Assembly: GCF_012927325.1 (NCBI RefSeq)
Contig: NZ_JABBGI010000036.1
Coordinates: forward strand, 1 to 41,564
From: Chryseobacterium antibioticum
Lineage (GTDB): Bacteria > Bacteroidota > Bacteroidia > Flavobacteriales > Weeksellaceae
Reading direction: 5' to 3'
Length of the DNA: 41,564 nt
Shown here in pieces: positions 38,612-41,564 of this stretch; within the stretch, counting starts at the first letter, position 1; each line of letters starts with the position of its first letter. The translations under genes were made by a program, and so were the position numbers. The notes under the pieces are model-generated. The model was not told where the DNA came from. It searched no databases and saw nothing but the letters and a program-made list of their open reading frames with translations.

Positions 38612-39165
38612 AAAATTTAATTTTAAAAACTTTGCTTATCATCACTTTACTTTTCAATATAAAAGTAACATCTCAAATATTGTTAAATAATGACTCCTGC
38701 TTTCAAATTTATTTGGATAAGGAAAATATGATAAATAATGCTCCTAATTATTATAATGCGAATTCTTTTATAATTAAGAATAATACAAATAAAAATTACA
38801 TTATAAATACACGCGGATTTATTCAGAACTCAGGTATAGTTTATAGAAATGGAGAAATATTACTTCCTTATTTATTCTACCCTATATCTAAACCTGCAGA
38901 TTGGGATGAAAAAGATTGTAAAGACAATATTTTATTAGTTCCTGCAAGAAAAAGTATTAGAGCAGTACTGCACATTTCCATTTTGAGGGGATGGTATAAA
39001 ATCACAGATGATGCTAATTATATGGTTGATTTTGAAACGGAACATACTAAACAATCACCATATTATTATGGTTGTAAAAAATATGCAGATAGTTTAGTAA
39101 ATAAAGGATATAAAATTTATGAAGGAACACTAAAAGGTAAAGTAAAACTAATTTCAAAGAAATAA
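38608..39165 (+). CDS. Candidate periplasmic immunity protein for the Rhs tip
   Basis: 185 residues with a signal peptide (MKNLILKTLLIITLLFNIKVTS) and no lipobox. Its ATG overlaps the TGA of the Rhs gene (ATGA), so the two are translationally coupled, as cognate toxin/immunity pairs are. The export signal implies that protection, and hence the toxic action of the metalloprotease-like tip, occurs in the periplasm or outer membrane. Conserved-looking Cys at SCFQIY, KDCKDN and YGCKK. Family not recognised. Confidence 0.65.
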   Translation: MKNLILKTLLIITLLFNIKVTSQILLNNDSCFQIYLDKENMINNAPNYYNANSFIIKNNTNKNYIINTRGFIQNSGIVYRNGEILLPYLFYPISKPADWDEKDCKDNILLVPARKSIRAVLHISILRGWYKITDDANYMVDFETEHTKQSPYYYGCKKYADSLVNKGYKIYEGTLKGKVKLISKK

Positions 39166-39795
39166 AGAGGATTGAACTACGTAGTGCATATGATGGTTGA
39201 TAATGTCCCGGTAGGAACTTATTCGCAAGAAAAGCAAACGTGGATGTGGAGTTGGTTCAATGACAGTTCTATTGAGAAGAGTAAATATAAATTTCTGATA
39301 GTCAAAGAGTTTGGAGTAAAAAATCAGTACGAAAAATTGCAGGAAGGAACTTTTCCAAGCGATGAATTCGATGGATGGGAACTGACATCAGTGTGCTTGG
39401 ATTTTCTAAACGGAATAGGAGCTTATAAAGTCAACTCTGACCATTTGGATTTTTACATGGTTCTTACTGCTGTTGAAGAAAGAAATTCTAAAGATGTTCA
39501 ACAATTTAGACAAAAAACGGTCGACTGCAACCAGCACGGCTATTCGCGACCAGGATTTGTCTGCCAGCATTTAGACTGTAAAACTGTAAGAGGTTTTCAG
39601 GAAGCCTTTGATACTTACAAAGGAATGGAATTGGCAGAAGATGACGACTTCCAAGCGTGGTGTGATGAGTGTGAAAAAGTAAGAGTTGAGCATGGTGAGT
39701 GGAATGAAGAATCAGAAAGCTTTGCACAAATTAAATTAGTTTGTGAGAACTGCTATTTTGAATTAAAGGAGTTTAATCAAATTTCTAATAATTAA
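39166..39795 (+). pseudogene. Truncated orphan immunity gene fused to a relic of the Rhs core end
   Basis: The first bases (39166-39195, AGAGGATTGAACTACGTAGT...) resemble the Rhs gene at its tip junction (38041 onward, AGTGGATTGAATCACGTGGT...): LNYVVHM against LNHVVHM. After this the frame runs straight into VPVGTYSQEKQTWMWSWF and GWELTSVCLDFLNGIGAY, which resemble DUF6882-type immunity proteins (tentative). A zinc-ribbon-like tail follows (CQHLDC, CDEC, CENCY). Proteins of this type normally have additional N-terminal residues, so a deletion seems to have removed the old toxin tip and the start of its immunity gene. The only starts are TTG 39172 or ATG 39190, so expression is uncertain. Confidence 0.55.
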
Positions 39796-39862
39796 GTTTT
39801 GCTCCATTTATATTTTTGGAGATCTGTGTTGGTAGCAATCTACAGTTTCAAAAGCCGATTTA

Positions 39863-39997
39863 GTGATTTATTTGGAAAAATTAAGCTTTAAAAAATTTGG
39901 TGATATCGAGAAAAAGGCCCTGATATCTGCGAGAAGAGAGAATAACGCTGTAAAACAGACCGGATTATTGGAGAATAGCTTTAGATTTTTAAAATAA
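39863..39997 (+). pseudogene. Short C-terminal gene remnant
   Basis: Open frame VIYLEKLSFKKFGDIEKKAL, then ISARRENNAVKQTGLLENSF and stop, 44 residues from GTG and open a few codons further upstream. It reads like the end of a soluble protein, but no family is recognised. Composition is less AT-rich than the flanks, arguing that it was once coding. Confidence 0.35.
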
Positions 39998-40061
39998 GTG
40001 TTTTTATATCAAAATATTTTATATTTAACAAGCTTAATTTTTTATACTTTTAATATTTATT

Positions 40062-40094
40062 GACTCTCCTGCATTCATTGGGAGGGTCTTTTTT
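40062..40094 (+). terminator. Rho-independent terminator
   Basis: GACTCTCC (40062-40069) pairs with GGAGGGTC (40081-40088, one G-T pair), followed by TTTTTT. It would end plus-strand transcripts from the Rhs locus. Confidence 0.75.
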
Positions 40095-40399
40095 AATAAT
40101 ATAGCCTCTTTGAACTATCTATTGGTTTGCAGCAAAAGATGTTGGGGATATTTTACAGTATATTATTCTTTTATTAAAAATATTTTCACATTTCCTCACT
40201 AAATCTAGTTTGAAAAACGGGAGCTTGAAAAAATAGCTTAAAACGCTGTTTTAAAGCGTAAAAAGTCTTTCAAATAGAGTGTCAGCTTATTTTATTTTCT
40301 CAAATTTGTAAAAATACTTTGTATGTAAAAAGTAGTTCAGTATTTGATATCAAAAATTAAAATATATGAAAGTTAATTTGTTTGTGATTTTAAGTGTAA

Positions 40400-40744
40400 T
40401 TAAATAGCTTCGATTTTTATAACCTCACTACTCATCACTTTTGTACATGCGTCATTCATGGTCTGCCTCACAGTAACTCTAATTTTATCATTCTTGGGAG
40501 TAGGGAATTTCATAAGATCAGAAATGTTTTTAAAACTAAAAGCTTTACAAAGTAAAGTTATATGACGAGTAGAATATTTATGCCTTTGAGTATAGGACTC
40601 TACATTACCTACAAATGATTTAGCCAACCCCATCTTTAAGCTTAGTTCTTCTTTATTCAACCCTACTGATTTTCTTAGAATTCTTACGTGATTAATAAGA
40701 TCAAAGTCAAATTGTGTGATTTCAAAATTAAAAATTTTCTCCAT
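40400..40744 (-). CDS. XRE-family helix-turn-helix regulator
   Basis: 114 residues from ATG at 40744 (MEKIFNFEITQFDFDLINHV). A longer frame starts at TTG 40765, but that start lies inside a palindrome likely to be the operator, so I prefer the ATG. The HTH covers about residues 20-70 (VRILRKSVGLNKEELSLKMG, then AKSFVGNVESYTQRHKYSTR). The rest may form a small dimerisation region. It reads away from a divergent consensus promoter whose -33 element overlaps the palindrome at 40760-40775, suggesting that it represses rightward transcription and perhaps itself. Such regulators are common at the edge of mobile elements. Confidence 0.8.
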   Translation of the reverse strand: MEKIFNFEITQFDFDLINHVRILRKSVGLNKEELSLKMGLAKSFVGNVESYTQRHKYSTRHITLLCKAFSFKNISDLMKFPTPKNDKIRVTVRQTMNDACTKVMSSEVIKIEAI

Positions 40745-40759
40745 TAAGTATATTTTTTT

Positions 40760-40775
40760 ATCCAACCTGTTGGAT
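40760..40775. promoter_or_regulatory. Palindromic operator candidate
   Basis: ATCCAACCTGTTGGAT is a perfect 7-2-7 inverted repeat located 15 bases upstream of the XRE start codon. It contains the TTG of the divergent promoter. Dimeric HTH proteins bind such sites. Binding itself is inferred. Confidence 0.6.
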
Positions 40776-40799
40776 ATTTGAATTTTATTCTTATATTTG
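40770..40799 (+). promoter_or_regulatory. Rightward consensus promoter
   Basis: TTG (40770-40772), 19 bases, then TATATTTG (40792-40799): an exact fit to TTG-N19-TAnnTTTG. Transcription would start near 40806 and run into the gene-free region at the right edge of the window. Confidence 0.7.
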
Positions 40800-40805
40800 C
40801 TTTAG

Positions 40806-41564
40806 CGAATTGATTATTAACCTATAAGGGTTTAATAAAACGATGTCTTCTCGAGTCAAAACGACCAATTTTCCATCGAGAAACTCGTGAAATCGCTCCA
40901 TGTCAAAAAGTTTCTTACTTTTGCATACGGCATGAGAGCGGTTCTCACGTATACTTTAGATGGAAACTTTAAACTTCGGTTTAGTAGTGGGTTTGGTCGC
41001 CCTTGACTCTAAAGTGTGGGACCGCTCCTTGCTTTTTTGCAGGAATTCTTCTCATATCTTAAAAGCATCGTTCCATATATAAAACTATATTTATGAGGAC
41101 GACATTTTCAAACATTCTACTTATTTACCTCCGGCGTAGTCCGGCAGTATTACAGATTAAAAAAACTTACAGCTTTTTAGCAACACTGTCTGCAATAAAG
41201 TAAAAGGCAGGGTATAGCTCACTAATAACCGTCACACTCCGAGATTCCTTTAATAGTAAAAGGAAAGGCAGACTACGTTTTAAACTCACACCTTAAAAGT
41301 ACTCGCTTTCTTTTAATTTTCCAAATTATTTTTCAGTACGAAGGGAATTTAGTACAAAAACATATTGTGAACGGTCTGCCCAATTAGAAGGCTAAAGCTG
41401 TTTGATTTATAGTTGATGAATTCTGATTGAATATTGTTACAATGGGGCGAAAAATCCATTGCGGCTTTACAGCTTTCACGGGGACACAAATTTCATTCAT
41501 ATTTCAATTGATGGGCTTAGGGCAGGAGGTTATGCTGTGTGCTTAGACTTCCTCCTGAGCCTTC
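40806..41564. other. Gene-free leader region running off the window
   Basis: More than 750 bases without a convincing ORF, noticeably richer in GC than the rest of the flank and containing several inverted repeats. It is probably a long leader or a non-coding control region of a unit beyond the window. A tiny frame at 41442-41546 (MGRKIHC..., 34 codons) could be a leader peptide but has no support beyond being open. Confidence 0.4.
40916..41038 (+). ncRNA. Candidate structured RNA
   Basis: TACTTTTG (40916-40923) fits a -7 element. Directly after it, GAGCGGT (40936-40942) pairs with ACCGCTC (41021-41027) and CTTTAGA (40954-40960) with TCTAAAG (41008-41014), with partial pairing between, giving one long irregular stem. 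The stem is followed by a T run (41033-41038), so the unit resembles a small RNA of about 105 bases with its own terminator. I cannot assign it to a known RNA family. No good -33 TTG is visible for this promoter. Confidence 0.45.

Larger units (their letters stand above)
39796..40399. other. Intergenic stretch with one small remnant and a terminator
   Basis: Apart from the short open frame at 39863-39997 and the terminator at 40062-40094, I see no gene in these 600 bases. The stretch 40095-40399 is AT-rich and non-coding. Confidence 0.5.

Noticed and set aside
41442..41546. Mini-ORF near the right edge as a real gene
   Set aside because: Thirty-four codons, no family resemblance and no conserved start context; mentioned only as a possible leader peptide.
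1..41564. CRISPR array, rRNA genes or classic insertion sequences
   Set aside because: No regularly spaced repeats and no rRNA-like stretches. The only transposase is the REP-type gene.

Overview
The window comes from an AT-rich Bacteroidetes genome, most likely a flavobacterium of the Chryseobacterium/Elizabethkingia type. The evidence is a Bacteroides-type arm-binding integrase fragment, type IX secretion (T9SS) type A sorting tails, SprB and PKD repeats, a LNAC lipobox, and promoters of the form TTG-N19/20-TAnnTTTG. The genus is an inference from style. No rRNA, CRISPR array or housekeeping gene other than one tRNA is present.

Layout. (1) 1-1.5 kb: the N-terminal remnant of a tyrosine integrase (minus strand), a tRNA-Phe(GAA) (minus strand), and a set of 18-bp copies of the tRNA 3' end that look like attachment sites. 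(2) 1.5-2.3 kb: decayed DNA ending in a terminator. (3) 2.3-12.7 kb: a two-gene operon of giant exported proteins. The second has a TANFOR/fibronectin-like N-terminus, a HELGH metalloprotease-like centre and a C-terminal EndoU RNase toxin, followed by a candidate immunity gene. (4) 12.75-15.7 kb: a very AT-rich graveyard of displaced toxin tails and immunity genes, some intact and some broken. (5) 15.7-16.5 kb: a REP-type tyrosine transposase between inverted palindromes. (6) 16.5-19.7 kb: a frameshifted WG-repeat protein and an unknown exported protein with its own terminator. (7) 19.8-28.3 kb: a four-gene envelope operon (FN3 protein, SprB-repeat T9SS substrate, PKD lipoprotein, outer-membrane barrel). 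(8) 28.3-28.7 kb: a composite attachment site beside a 17-bp inverted repeat. (9) 29.35-39.8 kb: a second toxin locus with translationally coupled TPR protein, lamin-tail T9SS protein, giant SpvB/Rhs protein with a HEMVH metalloprotease-like tip, a signal-peptide-bearing immunity candidate, and a truncated orphan immunity gene carrying a relic of the Rhs core end. (10) 39.8-41.56 kb: a small remnant, a terminator, an XRE regulator with a palindrome over a divergent promoter, and a gene-free stretch with one strong RNA-like stem.

Interpretation. The three att-like sites fit a simple scheme: tRNA-core-armA (attL type), armB-core-native terminator (attR type) and armB-core-armA (attP or tandem-junction type). 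This suggests islands that target tRNA-Phe, arranged side by side. The interval 1435-28569 would be one island whose cargo is the EndoU toxin locus plus the envelope genes; the Rhs locus would start the next. Neither has an intact integrase in view. Both toxin loci keep immunity genes and toxin ends from earlier cassettes, as expected of polymorphic toxin systems that swap their tips. Whether the envelope operon exports or displays the EndoU giant protein is a hypothesis based on co-location, and it is the most promising candidate for an undescribed system here.
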